From contig NZ_CP036533.1 in the NCBI RefSeq assembly GCF_024585265.1, forward strand, positions 992,001 to 1,056,000: a stretch of 64,000 nt of DNA, in the 5' to 3' direction. The notes below the pieces were generated by a model, which saw only the letters and a program-made list of their open reading frames with translations, ran no database searches and was not told where the DNA came from. Made by a program: the position numbers and the translations under genes. The stretch is from Bradyrhizobium sp. WBAH42 (GTDB taxonomy: Bacteria; Pseudomonadota; Alphaproteobacteria; Rhizobiales; Xanthobacteraceae). Of this stretch, positions 48,917-57,013 are shown piece after piece (position 1 is the stretch's first letter; each line of letters begins with the position of its first letter).

Positions 48917-49756
48917 TTACTCGGACGGCCGGTTGCGCTGGCGGTCACTATACAGCTTCATGATCGCCGCCGCGGTTTCCTCGATGGAGCGGCGCGTGAC
49001 GTCCAGCAGCGGCCAGTCGTGCTTGGCGCTCAGCTTGCGCGCGAACGCGACCTCCTCGGTGACCGACTGCTTGTCGGTGTAGGTATCGCTGCCGGACTCG
49101 GCGCCCATGGAAAGCAGGCGATTCTGACGGATCTGAATCAGGCGTTCCGGCGTCGCGTGCAGGCTGACGACCAGCGGCCGCGTCAGCGTCTCCAATTGCG
49201 AGGGCACGGGGATGCCCGGCACCAGCGGCACGTTGGCGGTGCGGATACCGCGATTGGCCAGATAGATCGAAGTCGGTGTCTTCGAGGTCCGGGACACGCC
49301 GACTAGGACCACATCGGCCTCGTCGAGACCTTCGACGTGCTGACCGTCGTCATGGATCATCGTGTAGTTCAGTGCGTCGATGCGCTTGAAATATTCCGCG
49401 TTGAGCACGTGCTGGGCGCCGACACGGCCGGTGGTCGCAGCGCCCAGATAGGCTTCGAACAGCTGCATCACCGGCCCGATGATCGAGAGGCTCGGAACAT
49501 TGATTTGCTTGCACTTGTCCTCGAGTCTGGCGACCAGATCCTTCTCGAGCAGCGTGAACAGCACGATCCCCGGTGCTTCCTCGATCTCGTCGAGCACGCG
49601 GTCGAGCTGCTTCTGGCTGCGCACCAGCGGATAGACGTGCTCGACCGGCGTCACGTTGGCGTATTGGGCCGCGACCGCGCGCGCCACGGTGATGAGCGTT
49701 TCACCCGTGGAGTCCGAGACCAGGTGGAGATGGAAATAATTGTTCGAGGTCGGCAC
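48917..49756 (-). CDS. Putative PEP synthase regulatory protein (bifunctional kinase/pyrophosphorylase)
   Basis: 279 residues from a GTG at 49756 ([20 protein letters not shown]). DUF299/PPSR family, with P-loop-like [11 protein letters not shown] at 153-163. Family members phosphorylate and dephosphorylate PEP synthase or pyruvate phosphate dikinase with ADP and phosphate. Homologues sit at the edge of the replication origin in Caulobacter and Rickettsia. Here the gene is the left border of a 460-bp non-coding gap. Confidence 0.93.
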   Translation of the reverse strand: MPTSNNYFHLHLVSDSTGETLITVARAVAAQYANVTPVEHVYPLVRSQKQLDRVLDEIEEAPGIVLFTLLEKDLVARLEDKCKQINVPSLSIIGPVMQLFEAYLGAATTGRVGAQHVLNAEYFKRIDALNYTMIHDDGQHVEGLDEADVVLVGVSRTSKTPTSIYLANRGIRTANVPLVPGIPVPSQLETLTRPLVVSLHATPERLIQIRQNRLLSMGAESGSDTYTDKQSVTEEVAFARKLSAKHDWPLLDVTRRSIEETAAAIMKLYSDRQRNRPSE

Positions 49757-50216
49757 AAAAACCCTTTGAATTTCGTTGGGGTGGTTTGTGGATTTCTGTG
49801 GAGCTTAACCTCTCGGAAAGGGATGCGCGACACCAGGGGCGGGACAAGCGGCGATTTTCTTCACACTGCTGCCGGTCAGGACAAGTCCGGCGCCCCACCG
49901 AGAGGGAAACGGGATTGCGCGGACAAGTCCCTTGATAAGCTGCCGATACAAACGCGCAAGCCTTTGAAGCCGACTGACTTATCGGAAGTCGACAAAGGCT
50001 GTCCGGAATATGTGGATGGATGTGAACAAGCGCGCGCGAACGCGCGGACGGAATTGCGTGAGTCCAATCCACGGTCACATAGACTCAAACCTTAAGAATC
50101 TAAGATTCTAGATTTGAGGAAGGCGCTACGGACGGATATGTGTGCGGGGTAAGACCTTAACGAGTTCTTACTATCCCCAGCGCTCCCGAGCTGCACAGCA
50201 ACCCGGACCGTCGAAA
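49757..50216. other. Candidate chromosomal replication origin (oriC)
   Basis: 460 bp without a gene, between divergent PPSR and hemJ genes. Seen: four GANTC sites in 49 bp (50060, 50082, 50096, 50104); three TGTGGA cores of DnaA-box type (49787, 49797, 50011); TTAA-CGAGTTC-TTAC at 50157-50171, one base from the CtrA pattern; AGAATC-TAA-GATTCT inverted repeat in an AT-rich stretch at 50084-50118; and two GGACAAGTCC copies at 49879 and 49921. Known: the Caulobacter and Sinorhizobium origins lie beside this same PPSR gene and the hem/rho/mnm/par cluster. Genes to the left run mainly leftward and to the right mainly rightward. No perfect TTATCCACA box is present. Confidence 0.65.
50084..50118. 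repeat. AT-rich interrupted inverted repeat in candidate oriC
   Basis: CTCAAA (50084-50089) pairs with TTTGAG (50113-50118), and inner AGAATC (50095-50100) pairs with GATTCT (50104-50109) around TAA. The inner arms contain two GANTC sites. It is a candidate duplex-unwinding or methylation-sensitive element. Confidence 0.7.
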
Positions 50217-50651
50217 ATGTTCGAAGACGTCTATCTCTGGATCAAGGCGCTGCACGTGATCGCCGTCATCTCCTGGATGGCCGGCATGCTCTATTTGCCG
50301 CGGCTGTTCGTCTATCACTGCGAGGCCGAAATCGGCTCGAAGCAGTCCGAGACGTTCAAGGTCATGGAACGCCGGCTGCTCAAGGCGATCATCAACCCCG
50401 CGATGATGGTCACCTGGCTCGCCGGGCTCTATCTCGCCTGGTCCGGACATTGGTTCTCGTTCGGCTGGCTGCACGTAAAACTGGCACTGGTCCTGGTGCT
50501 ATCGGCGGTCCACGGCTTTTTTTCCCGCTGGGTCAAGGATTTTGCCGCTGATAAGCGTCCACGAAGCCAGAAATTCTATCGGATTATCAATGAGGTGCCG
50601 ACCGTCCTGATGATTTTCATCGTCGTCATGGTGATCGTGAAGCCGTTCTAG
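50217..50651 (+). CDS. hemJ: Protoporphyrinogen oxidase HemJ
   Basis: Penultimate step of heme synthesis, oxidation of protoporphyrinogen IX. 144 residues from the ATG at 50217 (MFEDVYLWIKALHVIAVISW). Four membrane segments. The conserved His in ALHVIAVISWMAGMLYLPRLF and the Lys region near the last helix mark the UPF0093/HemJ family. The ORF opens 25 codons earlier, but that part overlaps the candidate origin. In Sinorhizobium-like neighbourhoods hemE also occurs here; it is absent. Confidence 0.93.
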   Translation: MFEDVYLWIKALHVIAVISWMAGMLYLPRLFVYHCEAEIGSKQSETFKVMERRLLKAIINPAMMVTWLAGLYLAWSGHWFSFGWLHVKLALVLVLSAVHGFFSRWVKDFAADKRPRSQKFYRIINEVPTVLMIFIVVMVIVKPF

Positions 50652-50670
50652 GCATACCCCGCGGCGATTA

Positions 50671-50710
50671 GCTCAGCGCTTCGGCTTGCGGAGCGTTGAG
50701 CGATTTTCTA
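50671..50710 (+). terminator. Probable Rho-independent terminator after hemJ
   Basis: GCTCAGCGCT (50671-50680) and AGCGTTGAGC (50692-50701) form a 10-bp stem with one G-U pair and an 11-nt loop, followed by GATTTTCTATATT. It begins 20 nt after the hemJ stop. Confidence 0.55.
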
Positions 50711-50909
50711 TATTAGCGATATCCCACCCAACGCAGGCGGATGTGGTTGTGTCCGAGCCTTCCAGAGGCCGGACACCGCATCAGGTTTGAAGCCTCACCG
50801 GCGCTTAACCTTGCCAGACCTGCGGACCTTACCTGCACCTGCTCGCGTCCGCATTTCAGAGCCACCTCGCACCCCCCTCTTTTTCAGGTTACCCCACAGG
50901 ACCACCCCA

Positions 50910-52175
50910 ATGCGGGAAATCAAACTCCAGGACCTCAAGTCGAAAACCCCGGCCGAGCTGGTCTCGTTCGCGGAAGAGAACGGGGTCGAAAACGCCAGCA
51001 CCATGCGCAAGCAGGAGCTGCTGTTCGCCATCCTCAAGCAGCTCTCGCTGGCCGAGACCGATATCGTCGGCGAGGGCGTCGTCGAAGTGCTCTCCGACGG
51101 CTTCGGCTTCCTCCGCTCGCCCGATGCGAATTATCTGCCGGGTCCGGACGATATCTACGTTTCGCCCTCGCAGATCCGCCGTTTCGGCCTGCGCACCGGC
51201 GACACCATCGAAGGTCATATCCGCAGCCCGAAAGAGGGCGAGCGCTACTTCGCGCTGCTGAAGGTCAACACGCTCAATTTCGAGGACCCGGAAAAGGCCA
51301 AGCACAAGGTCAATTTCGATAACCTCACGCCGCTGTTTCCGAATCAGCGTTTCCGCATGGAGATCGACGATCCGACGCGGAAAGACCTGTCTGCACGCGT
51401 GATCGACATCGTTGCGCCCATCGGCAAGGGCCAGCGCGCCTTGATCGTGGCGCCGCCGCGAACCGGCAAAACCGTGCTGATGCAGAACATTGCGCACTCG
51501 ATCACCCACAACCATCCCGAATGCTATCTGATCGTGCTCTTGATCGACGAGCGTCCGGAAGAAGTCACGGACATGCAGCGCTCTGTGAAGGGCGAGGTGG
51601 TGTCCTCGACCTTCGACGAGCCGGCGGTGCGCCACGTTCAAGTCGCCGAGATGGTGATCGAGAAGGCAAAACGCCTGGTCGAGCACGGCCGCGATGTCGT
51701 GATCCTGCTCGATTCGATCACGCGCCTCGGCCGCGCCTACAACACCGTGGTGCCGTCATCCGGCAAGGTGCTGACCGGCGGTGTCGACGCCAACGCGCTG
51801 CAGCGTCCGAAGCGCTTCTTCGGCGCGGCCCGAAACATCGAGGAGGGCGGCTCGCTGACCATCATCGCGACGGCGCTGGTCGATACCGGCAGCCGCATGG
51901 ACGAAGTCATCTTCGAAGAGTTCAAGGGTACCGGTAACTCCGAGCTGATCCTGGACCGCAAGGTCTCGGACAAGCGCACTTTCCCGGCGATCGATATCTC
52001 GCGCTCCGGCACCCGCAAGGAGGAGCTCATCACCGATCCGCAGGTGCTCAAGAAGATGTACGTGCTCCGCCGCATCCTCAATCCGATGGGTACGATGGAC
52101 GCGATCGACTTCCTGCTCGACAAGCTGCGCTCGACCAAGAGCAATTCGGAGTTCTTCGACTCCATGAACACCTGA
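50910..52175 (+). CDS. rho: Transcription termination factor Rho
   Basis: Hexameric RNA-dependent ATPase/helicase. 421 residues from the ATG at 50910 ([20 protein letters not shown]); the frame is open 41 codons earlier. N-terminal Rho_N helices; cold-shock-type RNA-binding domain ([25 protein letters not shown]); Walker A APPRTGKT at 181-188; [12 protein letters not shown] (Q/R loop and Walker B area); and C-terminal [12 protein letters not shown]. The 258-bp leader upstream could carry the autoregulatory attenuation known for rho genes. Confidence 0.98.
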   Translation: MREIKLQDLKSKTPAELVSFAEENGVENASTMRKQELLFAILKQLSLAETDIVGEGVVEVLSDGFGFLRSPDANYLPGPDDIYVSPSQIRRFGLRTGDTIEGHIRSPKEGERYFALLKVNTLNFEDPEKAKHKVNFDNLTPLFPNQRFRMEIDDPTRKDLSARVIDIVAPIGKGQRALIVAPPRTGKTVLMQNIAHSITHNHPECYLIVLLIDERPEEVTDMQRSVKGEVVSSTFDEPAVRHVQVAEMVIEKAKRLVEHGRDVVILLDSITRLGRAYNTVVPSSGKVLTGGVDANALQRPKRFFGAARNIEEGGSLTIIATALVDTGSRMDEVIFEEFKGTGNSELILDRKVSDKRTFPAIDISRSGTRKEELITDPQVLKKMYVLRRILNPMGTMDAIDFLLDKLRSTKSNSEFFDSMNT

Positions 52176-52181
52176 GGACAC

Positions 52182-52435
52182 TGCAGCAAAGACTTCGAGG
52201 GCGCCTTCGGGCGCCCTTTTTATTGTGCAGCTTTGCTGCAGCGAAGATGCAGCATGGAAGACATCCCGCTGCTCGGATCTTCGACCTTGGATGTCTAGTA
52301 ATCTGTTGATATTAAAGCTAAATATTTGAAATCGGGTCAGTCCTCCCGTGTGCTTATCAGGCAAAGTGCAGCAAAACGCCCGCAGTTATTGTGCATCGCA
52401 ATATTCGATTTGCTGCATGATCTTGTGCAGCAAAA
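52182..52435. repeat. Array of TGCAGCAAA motifs between rho and mnmE
   Basis: The 322-bp gap 52176-52497 carries TGCAGCAAA or its complement five times: 52182-52190 (+), 52232-52240 (-), 52367-52375 (+), 52409-52417 (-), 52426-52434 (+). There is also a TGCAGC at 52226 that makes the perfect palindrome TGCAGC-TTT-GCTGCA, and a TGCAGCATG at 52248. The last two full copies form an inverted pair with an 8-nt spacer, 63 nt before the mnmE start. An AT-rich stretch (52290-52332) lies between. The binding factor is unknown. Confidence 0.75.
52199..52222 (+). terminator. Rho-independent terminator after rho
   Basis: GGGCGCC-TTCG-GGCGCCC: a perfect 7-bp stem closed by a UUCG tetraloop, followed by TTTTTA. 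It starts 24 nt after the rho stop. A textbook intrinsic terminator. Confidence 0.92.
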
Positions 52436-52497
52436 CACGGTTGGCTCGTCCGGAAAACGGACGTTTGCGTTTTCGGCGGCAGCCGGACAAATAGGCC

Positions 52498-53856
52498 ATG
52501 CATCCGCGAGAGCAGACCATTTTTGCGCTGTCATCGGGGCGGGCGCCCAGCGCGATCGCCGTGGTCCGCGTCTCCGGCGCGCAAGCCGGCTTGGCGGTGA
52601 CGACGCTTGCGGGCCGGTTGCCGGCGCCGCGACAGGCGAGCCGGCGGCTGCTCCGGGACGGCGCAGGCCAGCCGATCGACGATGCGGTCGTGCTCTGGTT
52701 TCCGGGACCGGCCAGCGCGACGGGCGAGGACATTGCCGAATTTCACGTCCATGGCGGCCGGGCGGTGCTGGCGGCGCTCTTCGCCGCTTTTTCAGATATT
52801 CCGAATACGCGCGCGGCGGAGCCCGGCGAGTTCACCCGGCGCGCCTTCGAGAATGGCAAACTCGACCTGACCGAGGCCGAGGGCCTCGACGACCTCATTC
52901 ACGCCGACACCGACCGCCAGCGCCGTCAGGCGCTACGCCAGCTGCAGGGCCTGCTCGGCGACCGCGCGCGCGACTGGCGCGAGCGCATCATCGAGGCCTC
53001 CGCGCTAATCGAGGCCGGCATCGATTTTTCCGATGAAGGCGACGTGCCCGCGGAGCTGAGGGCGCCGGCGGTGAAAGCGATCAAGTCGCTTCACGACGAA
53101 ATCACAAAAGTGCTTGCGGCACAGGGACATTCCGAACGGCTGCGCGATGGCCTGGTGGTTGCGATCGCGGGCGAGCCGAATGTCGGCAAGTCGACGCTGA
53201 TCAACCAGCTGGCGCGCCGCGAGGTCGCGATCGTCTCGCCGCATGCCGGCACCACGCGCGACGTGATCGAGGTGCAGCTCGATCTCGATGGCTATCCGGT
53301 TACGGTCATCGACACTGCCGGCATCCGCGAGACCGATGATCCCGTGGAGCAGGAAGGCGTGCGCCGGGCCCGCGCGCGAGCCGAGGACGCCGATCTGGTG
53401 TTGTGGTTGGTGGAGGGCGGGCAAGCCCTCGATCTCGACACAATGCGCTCGCGCTGGACATCCGCGGACGGTGGTGCTTCATCCGGCGGCTCGGTCTGGA
53501 TCGTGCGCAACAAGATCGATCTCGGCGGGGGCGGTGGAGCGGGGCCAAGCGGCGAGTTCGGGATCTCGGCAAGCCGGGGCGACGGCATCCCCGAGCTGGT
53601 CGACGCGCTGGTGAGATTCGCTTCCGAGTTCTTCGGGACCACCGAGGGCGCCATGGTGACCCGGGCCCGCCAGCGAGACTTGTTGAGCCGGGCCTCAGAC
53701 AGCTTGCGCCGAAGTCTGGACCTTGTAGAAGACGGCGAGGAGCTCGCGGCCGAAGAGCTGCGGGCAGCGGCCTATGCCTTGGGCCGGCTCTTGGGCCGCG
53801 TGGACGTCGAGGACGTCCTTGGCGCCATCTTCCAGAAATTCTGTATCGGAAAGTAA
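52498..53856 (+). CDS. mnmE: tRNA modification GTPase MnmE
   Basis: With MnmG forms the 5-(carboxymethyl)aminomethyluridine at the wobble position of certain tRNAs. 452 residues. N-terminal formyl-THF-binding domain ([25 protein letters not shown]-type [20 protein letters not shown]); inserted G domain with G1 GEPNVGKST (from about 225), G3 DTAGIRET and G4 NKID; and the C-terminal FCIGK with the essential Cys. Confidence 0.98.
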   Translation: MHPREQTIFALSSGRAPSAIAVVRVSGAQAGLAVTTLAGRLPAPRQASRRLLRDGAGQPIDDAVVLWFPGPASATGEDIAEFHVHGGRAVLAALFAAFSDIPNTRAAEPGEFTRRAFENGKLDLTEAEGLDDLIHADTDRQRRQALRQLQGLLGDRARDWRERIIEASALIEAGIDFSDEGDVPAELRAPAVKAIKSLHDEITKVLAAQGHSERLRDGLVVAIAGEPNVGKSTLINQLARREVAIVSPHAGTTRDVIEVQLDLDGYPVTVIDTAGIRETDDPVEQEGVRRARARAEDADLVLWLVEGGQALDLDTMRSRWTSADGGASSGGSVWIVRNKIDLGGGGGAGPSGEFGISASRGDGIPELVDALVRFASEFFGTTEGAMVTRARQRDLLSRASDSLRRSLDLVEDGEELAAEELRAAAYALGRLLGRVDVEDVLGAIFQKFCIGK

Positions 53857-53899
53857 CGCTAGTACTTGATTGTAAAACTAGCCCTTGTTCCATTTCTTC

Positions 53900-53915
53900 T
53901 GTTTCACGTGAAACA
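53900..53915. other. parS: parS site 1 (perfect)
   Basis: TGTTTCACGTGAAACA, the full 16-bp ParB-binding palindrome, 44 bp after mnmE and 3.7 kb from the candidate origin. Confidence 0.95.
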
Positions 53916-53932
53916 TGGGCGGGTCCTCGCTT

Positions 53933-53947
53933 TGTTTACTTGAAACG
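53933..53947. other. Degenerate parS-like sequence
   Basis: TGTTTACTTGAAACG reads like a parS site that has lost one base and changed another. It is 18 bp beyond parS site 1. The palindrome is broken, so strong ParB binding is unlikely. Confidence 0.45.
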
Positions 53948-53959
53948 CCGCTCTCTCCC

Positions 53960-54046
53960 CGTCATTGCGAGGAGCCCTTGCGACGAAGCAATCCAGACTG
54001 CCTCCTCCACGAGATCCTGGATTACTTCGCTGCGTTCGCAATGACG
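53960..54046. repeat. Palindromic intergenic repeat, family C copy 2
   Basis: Arms CGTCATTGCGAGGAGCC and TGCGTTCGCAATGACG, with GAAGCAATCCAG / CTGGATTACTTCG inside. It lies between the first and second parS sites in the 459-bp mnmE-mnmG gap. Confidence 0.9.
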
Positions 54047-54153
54047 GAGCATGACGCGGTACGTGGCGCCCCCCGACTAGCAGCTAAAGCGGCGCGGTGA
54101 GGGCATGTGACCGGATGTCTGGTCGAGCATCGCTCGGCCTAGGAGGCCATATT

Positions 54154-54169
54154 TGTTTCACGTGAAACA
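54154..54169. other. parS: parS site 2 (perfect)
   Basis: TGTTTCACGTGAAACA, identical to site 1, in the mnmE-mnmG gap. Confidence 0.95.
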
Positions 54170-54245
54170 CCAGATGGATCAATGCACATCCTACTGTGCA
54201 TGGGCTTGTTTTTCGCGAAAATGGTTCCGACTTGGGGCTTGCGCC

Positions 54246-54261
54246 TGTTTCACGTGAAACG
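54246..54261. other. parS: parS site 3
   Basis: TGTTTCACGTGAAACG, 15 of 16 positions of the consensus, 55 bp before the mnmG start. Confidence 0.92.
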
Positions 54262-54315
54262 CCGCTCCCGAGTTTCCACTTCCGGCTTTCCCAGCTCTGA
54301 GCTAGAAGTCCGTCC

Positions 54316-56196
54316 ATGCGAACAGAGCGAGAGAGTTTCGACGTCATCGTCATTGGCGGCGGCCACGCCGGCTGTGAAGCCGCGGCTGCCGCTGCCCGGA
54401 TGGGTGCGGCGACCACTCTGGTGACGCACCGTTTCTCCACGGTCGGCGCGATGTCCTGCAATCCCGCCATCGGCGGGCTCGGCAAGGGCCATCTGGTCCG
54501 GGAGGTGGATGCGCTCGACGGTCTGATGGGCCGTGTCGGCGATGCCGGCGGCATCCAGTTTCGCGTTCTCAATCGCCGTAAGGGCCCCGCTGTGCGTGGC
54601 CCCCGGGCTCAGGCAGACCGAAAGCTCTACGCGGCGGCGATGCAGGCGGCGATCCGGGAGACCGAAGGCCTCTCCGTCATCGAGGGTGAGGCCGACGAGC
54701 TGATCGTGGTCGATAACCGGGTGACCGGACTGCGCCTAGCGGACGGCCGGGAGCTTCGGGCAGGGGCCGTTGTCGTGACCACCGGCACCTTTCTCCGTGG
54801 GCTGATTCATCTCGGTGAGAAGAACTGGCCCGCCGGCCGGGTCGGCGAGGCGCCTGCAATGGGCCTTTCCAGCTCTTTCGAGCGCGCTGGCTTTACCCTC
54901 GGACGTCTCAAGACCGGCACTCCGCCGCGTCTCGACGGCACCACGATCGACTGGTCGGCGGTCGAGATGCAGCCCGGCGACGAGCCGCCGGAGCCGTTTT
55001 CGGTGATGACCGAGCGGATCACGACGCCGCAGATCCAGTGCGGGATCACCCGGACCACGCCGGCGACCCATGAGGTGATCCGGGCCAATGTCCATCGCTC
55101 CCCGATGTACTCCGGCCAGATCAAGAGCTCCGGGCCGCGTTATTGCCCCTCGATCGAGGACAAGATCGTCCGCTTCGGCGACCGCGACGGCCACCAGATC
55201 TTCCTGGAGCCGGAAGGGCTCGACGATACGACCGTCTATCCCAACGGCATTTCGACCTCGCTGCCGGAGGAGGTGCAGCTTGCGATCCTTGCCAGCATTC
55301 CCGGCTTGGAGCGGGTGAAGATGGTTCGCCCCGGCTATGCCATCGAATACGACCACATCGATCCGCGCGAGCTCGATCCGACCCTGCAGACCAAGCGTCT
55401 GCGCGGGTTGTTCCTGGCCGGGCAGATCAACGGCACCACCGGATATGAGGAAGCCGCCGGGCAGGGCATTGTTGCCGGCCTGAATGCGGCGCTTTCCGCC
55501 AGCGGTGCCGCGCTCACCGTGTTCGATCGTGCCGACGGCTATCTCGGCGTGATGATCGACGACCTCGTCACCCGCGGGATCAGCGAGCCCTATCGCATGT
55601 TCACCTCGAGGGCCGAGTACCGGCTGACCCTGCGGGCCGACAATGCCGATCAGCGTCTGACCGAGAAGGGCATCGCCCTGGGGTGCGTCGGCAGCGCCAG
55701 AACCCGCCATCATCGCGCCAAGATGGATGCGTTGAACGCCGCCAGGACGCTCTCGAAGTCCCTGACCATCACCCCGAACGAGGCGATCAAGCACGGGCTG
55801 TCGCTGAACCGGGATGGCCAGCGCCGTTCGGCCTTCGAGCTGATGGCCTATCCGGAGATCGGCTGGAGCCAGGTCCGCGCGATCTGGCCGGAGCTGTCGG
55901 CCATCGATCCCGTCATCGCCACCCATCTCGAGATCGACGCCAAGTACGACGTCTATCTGGAGCGCCAGAGCGCCGACGTCGAAGCCTTCCGCCGCGACGA
56001 GGGCATGGTGCTGGCGGACGTCGATTACCATCTCGTTCCCGGTCTCTCCAATGAAGTGCGTACCAAGCTGGAGAAGGCACGACCCTTCACCGTCGGCCAG
56101 GCCGGCCGCATTGACGGTATGACGCCGGCGGCGCTCGGCATTCTCGCGGCCTATCTGCGCCGCGAGGCACGAAAGACTTCCAAAGCAATCGCATAA
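54316..56196 (+). CDS. mnmG: tRNA uridine-5-carboxymethylaminomethyl modification enzyme MnmG
   Basis: FAD-dependent partner of MnmE. 626 residues. The dinucleotide-binding GGGHAG is at 14-19, followed by [29 protein letters not shown]. Further motifs are [25 protein letters not shown] and [12 protein letters not shown], and the C-terminal helical domain ([22 protein letters not shown]) binds MnmE. Complete. The three genes mnmE-mnmG-rsmG are interspersed with parS sites. Confidence 0.98.
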   Translation: MRTERESFDVIVIGGGHAGCEAAAAAARMGAATTLVTHRFSTVGAMSCNPAIGGLGKGHLVREVDALDGLMGRVGDAGGIQFRVLNRRKGPAVRGPRAQADRKLYAAAMQAAIRETEGLSVIEGEADELIVVDNRVTGLRLADGRELRAGAVVVTTGTFLRGLIHLGEKNWPAGRVGEAPAMGLSSSFERAGFTLGRLKTGTPPRLDGTTIDWSAVEMQPGDEPPEPFSVMTERITTPQIQCGITRTTPATHEVIRANVHRSPMYSGQIKSSGPRYCPSIEDKIVRFGDRDGHQIFLEPEGLDDTTVYPNGISTSLPEEVQLAILASIPGLERVKMVRPGYAIEYDHIDPRELDPTLQTKRLRGLFLAGQINGTTGYEEAAGQGIVAGLNAALSASGAALTVFDRADGYLGVMIDDLVTRGISEPYRMFTSRAEYRLTLRADNADQRLTEKGIALGCVGSARTRHHRAKMDALNAARTLSKSLTITPNEAIKHGLSLNRDGQRRSAFELMAYPEIGWSQVRAIWPELSAIDPVIATHLEIDAKYDVYLERQSADVEAFRRDEGMVLADVDYHLVPGLSNEVRTKLEKARPFTVGQAGRIDGMTPAALGILAAYLRREARKTSKAIA

Positions 56197-56211
56197 AGCC
56201 AATCGCATAGG

Positions 56212-56227
56212 CGTTTCACGTGAAACA
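56212..56227. other. parS: parS site 4
   Basis: CGTTTCACGTGAAACA, 15 of 16 positions, in the mnmG-rsmG gap. A GTG inside it is in frame with rsmG, but I do not take that as the start. Confidence 0.92.
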
Positions 56228-56294
56228 GCGCGGATCGGGCGGGGATCGACCGCCAACGCGACGACCCCAAGCGGGCGAGGGCGCTGGGCGCCGA

Positions 56295-56993
56295 ATGGAG
56301 GCGGGACCGGTCAGCCCAACGGCCAGTAAGGCCGTTGCCAACGACAAGGCGCTCGATTCCATCATCGCCGCTGACAAGATCGCTGCCCTCAAGCTGGCTC
56401 CCGTTTCACGTGAAACCGAGGAGCGGCTCGATCGCTACATTGCGCTGCTGCGGGAGTGGCAGGCCAAGACCAATCTGGTCGCGCCCTCGACCTTGCCGCA
56501 GCTCTGGACCCGGCACATCGCCGACTCGCTTCAGCTGATCGATCTCGCGCCGGCCGCAAAGCGCTGGGCCGATCTCGGCAGCGGTGGCGGATTTCCCGGG
56601 GTCGTGCTCGCCTGCGCCATGGCCGGCACACTTGGCGCGAGCGTCCATCTCGTCGAGCGAATCGCCAAGAAGGCCGCCTTTTTGCGCGAAGCGATCCGCG
56701 TCACCACATCTCCGGGAGTCGTACATCTCGCTGAGATCGGGGATAATGTGGATAGAATCACCGGCCCCGTCGATTGCGTCACCGCGCGTGCACTGGCTCC
56801 GCTACATCAACTCATCGGCTTTGCGGAGCCGCTGATGCGCCAGGGCGCAAAGGCGTTATTTCTCAAGGGTCAAGATGTAGAGGCTGAATTGACCGAAGCC
56901 GCTAAATATTGGAATATTCGGCCGCAGCTCCACCAAAGCCGCACGGGCGACGGGTGGATCGTGGAGCTCAATGCCGCCGAACGGCGCGGCTGA
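56295..56993 (+). CDS. rsmG: 16S rRNA (guanine-527-N7)-methyltransferase
   Basis: 232 residues from the ATG at 56295 (MEAGPVSPTASKAVANDK). The frame is open 25 codons upstream to a GTG inside a parS site, so the start is uncertain. Core motifs are ERLDRYIALLREWQAKTNLVA, motif I WADLGSGGGFPGVVLA and VTARALAPLHQLI. Residues 36-41 (VSRETE region) are encoded by a parS site. parA follows after 20 nt. Confidence 0.95.
   Translation: MEAGPVSPTASKAVANDKALDSIIAADKIAALKLAPVSRETEERLDRYIALLREWQAKTNLVAPSTLPQLWTRHIADSLQLIDLAPAAKRWADLGSGGGFPGVVLACAMAGTLGASVHLVERIAKKAAFLREAIRVTTSPGVVHLAEIGDNVDRITGPVDCVTARALAPLHQLIGFAEPLMRQGAKALFLKGQDVEAELTEAAKYWNIRPQLHQSRTGDGWIVELNAAERRG
56402..56417. other. parS: parS site 5, inside the rsmG coding region
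   Basis: CGTTTCACGTGAAACC, with the 14-bp palindromic core GTTTCACGTGAAAC intact and both outer bases differing. It is translated in rsmG as Pro-Val-Ser-Arg-Glu-Thr. Confidence 0.88.
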
Positions 56994-57013
56994 GGGGTGA
57001 GTGGGGAATCGCG

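Noticed and set aside
52224..52497. The AT-rich rho-mnmE gap as the replication origin
   Set aside because: It has repeats and an AT-rich stretch but no DnaA-like TGTGGA core or GANTC cluster, and it is not a divergence point of transcription. The PPSR-hemJ gap fits better.
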